Shown here piece after piece: positions 13,176 to 13,977 of a stretch of DNA of 13,977 bases (within the stretch, counting starts at the first letter, position 1; each line of letters starts with the position of its first letter). The DNA lies in NCBI GenBank assembly GCA_021778975.1, contig JAJYBO010000048.1:1-13977 (forward strand), given 5' to 3'. The notes beneath the pieces were generated by a model, which was not told where the DNA came from, made no database searches, and saw nothing but the letters and a program-made list of their open reading frames with translations. This DNA is from Deltaproteobacteria bacterium (GTDB taxonomy: Bacteria > Desulfobacterota > Desulfobacteria > Desulfobacterales > Desulfatirhabdiaceae). The position numbers and the translations under genes were made by a program.

Positions 13176-13977
13176 TCCGGCAGCAAAACCGCCCCTTTTT
13201 CTTTGAAGACGGTGATATCTGCGTCCGTATAACCCAGCTCTTTCAGGATGGATACGGCGTTTTCGCCAAATTTCACGGCCGGCGTCCGGACGCGTCCCGG
13301 TGTCTGTCCAAGTTTGATCGGGATTCCTGGCGCGAGCGTTTTAACGCCATCCCTGTCTTCGATATTCACGATCATATCTCTTGCCTTGAACAGAGGCGAT
13401 TTCAGCACTTCATCGAGGGTTTGCACCCTTGCCCAGCAAACATCCAGATTGCCCAGATCGTTTTCCCACTGATCGAGGGTTCGATGCCGGAAAATGGAAC
13501 GCAGTGTATCAATGATTTCCGTGCGTCGGGTATCATCGTACTGGAAGTCTATATATTCCGGAATGTCCAGATATTCACAGAGTTTCTTCCAGAAACGGTG
13601 TTCCACCGTACCAATGGAAAGATAGCGGCCGTCCGCGGTTTCATAGGTATTGTAGCAGGCATAACGGTGTGACAGCATTCCGTCGGAGCGTCTGGGAAGT
13701 TTTTGAGTTTGCTGATGAAAGAACAGCGGGATGGACAAAAACCCCAGCAAACCATCTGTCATGGAGATATCAATGTATTGTCCTTTGCCCGTCTGGTTGC
13801 GAGCGGTCAGAGCAAGGAGGATGCCGATGGCCGCATTCATCCCGCCGCCGGCGATATCCGCGAGCTGAACACCGGGAATAGCCGGCGGTTCATCCGGATC
13901 TCCGATCAGTTCCAGAATGCCGGAGACACTCAAATAATTGACATCGTGACCCGCCCGATCCGCATAAGGACCGGTCT
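13172..13977 (-). CDS. CaiB/BaiF family CoA-transferase or alpha-methylacyl-CoA racemase-like protein (partial, N-terminus outside window)
   Basis: The frame is open from the window edge (13977) to TGA at 13174-13172, giving 267 C-terminal residues; the start is beyond the window. The TTG at 13933 sits inside a conserved motif and is not the start. The visible sequence TGPYADRAGHDVNYLSVSG, then PGVQLADIAGGG and YLSIGTVEHRFWKKL, matches family III CoA enzymes. His (codon 13948-13946), Asp (13858-13856) and Glu (13603-13601) match the positions of the racemase catalytic residues in AMACR. This favours a 2-methylacyl-CoA racemase or related acyl-CoA enzyme over formyl-CoA transferase, but family III transferases are hard to separate by motif alone. 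The product would be cytoplasmic and act in fatty, bile or aromatic acid CoA metabolism. It is coupled to the GH17 gene by a 4 nt overlap. Confidence 0.88.
   Translation of the reverse strand, partial: TGPYADRAGHDVNYLSVSGILELIGDPDEPPAIPGVQLADIAGGGMNAAIGILLALTARNQTGKGQYIDISMTDGLLGFLSIPLFFHQQTQKLPRRSDGMLSHRYACYNTYETADGRYLSIGTVEHRFWKKLCEYLDIPEYIDFQYDDTRRTEIIDTLRSIFRHRTLDQWENDLGNLDVCWARVQTLDEVLKSPLFKARDMIVNIEDRDGVKTLAPGIPIKLGQTPGRVRTPAVKFGENAVSILKELGYTDADITVFKEKGAVLLPE

Noticed and set aside
1..13977. CRISPR arrays, tRNA or rRNA genes, insertion sequences
   Set aside because: No direct-repeat and spacer pattern, no cloverleaf-like or rRNA-like segment, and no transposase or flanking inverted repeats were seen; nearly all of the window is covered by protein-coding genes.

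Overview
The window looks like chromosomal DNA from a Gram-negative, GC-rich bacterium. My best guess is a sulfate-reducing Desulfobacterota (deltaproteobacterium). This rests on the type of gene families present (a PEP-synthase-like protein with a non-standard C-terminus, tandem Usp proteins, DUF202 proteins, an NlpC/P60 lipoprotein with SH3-type domains, a CaiB/AMACR-type protein) and on the AAGGAG-type ribosome binding sites. No taxonomic marker gene is present, so this is inference.

Layout: positions 1-189 hold the C-terminal end of a membrane protein. From 240 to 9652 there are eight + strand genes with overlaps or short gaps (longest gap 60 nt) that could form one operon: a PEP-synthase-like phosphotransferase lacking the usual PEP-binding barrel; a stand-alone receiver; two tandem-Usp universal stress proteins; two membrane proteins that join a GspE/MshE-type N-terminal domain to three and two DUF202 modules; a membrane histidine kinase; and a second stand-alone receiver. 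A hairpin followed by six Ts (9666-9701) may end this unit. A lipoprotein of the NlpC/P60 cysteine peptidase type follows (9759-11120, GTG start). The right end is on the - strand: a CaiB/BaiF (AMACR-like) CoA-transferase or racemase that enters from beyond the window, and, translationally coupled to it by an ATGA overlap, a GH17 beta-glucanase or transglucosylase fused to a multi-helix membrane domain. This - strand pair converges on the lipoprotein gene at about 11121-11177. No gene-free stretch exceeds 300 bases; the longest gap is about 106 nt.

How the genes may work together (inference): the + strand cluster has the parts of a signalling or stress-response system and no DNA-binding output. 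It has a sensor kinase, two receivers without effector domains, an ATP-grasp/phosphohistidine protein, four Usp domains and five DUF202 modules. The most unusual part is the pair of GspE_N-DUF202 proteins (4980-7788). Their membrane modules are each preceded by an Arg-Thr pair repeated exactly every seven residues, five or six times. I consider this pair, with its signalling neighbours, the best candidate for an undescribed system in the window.
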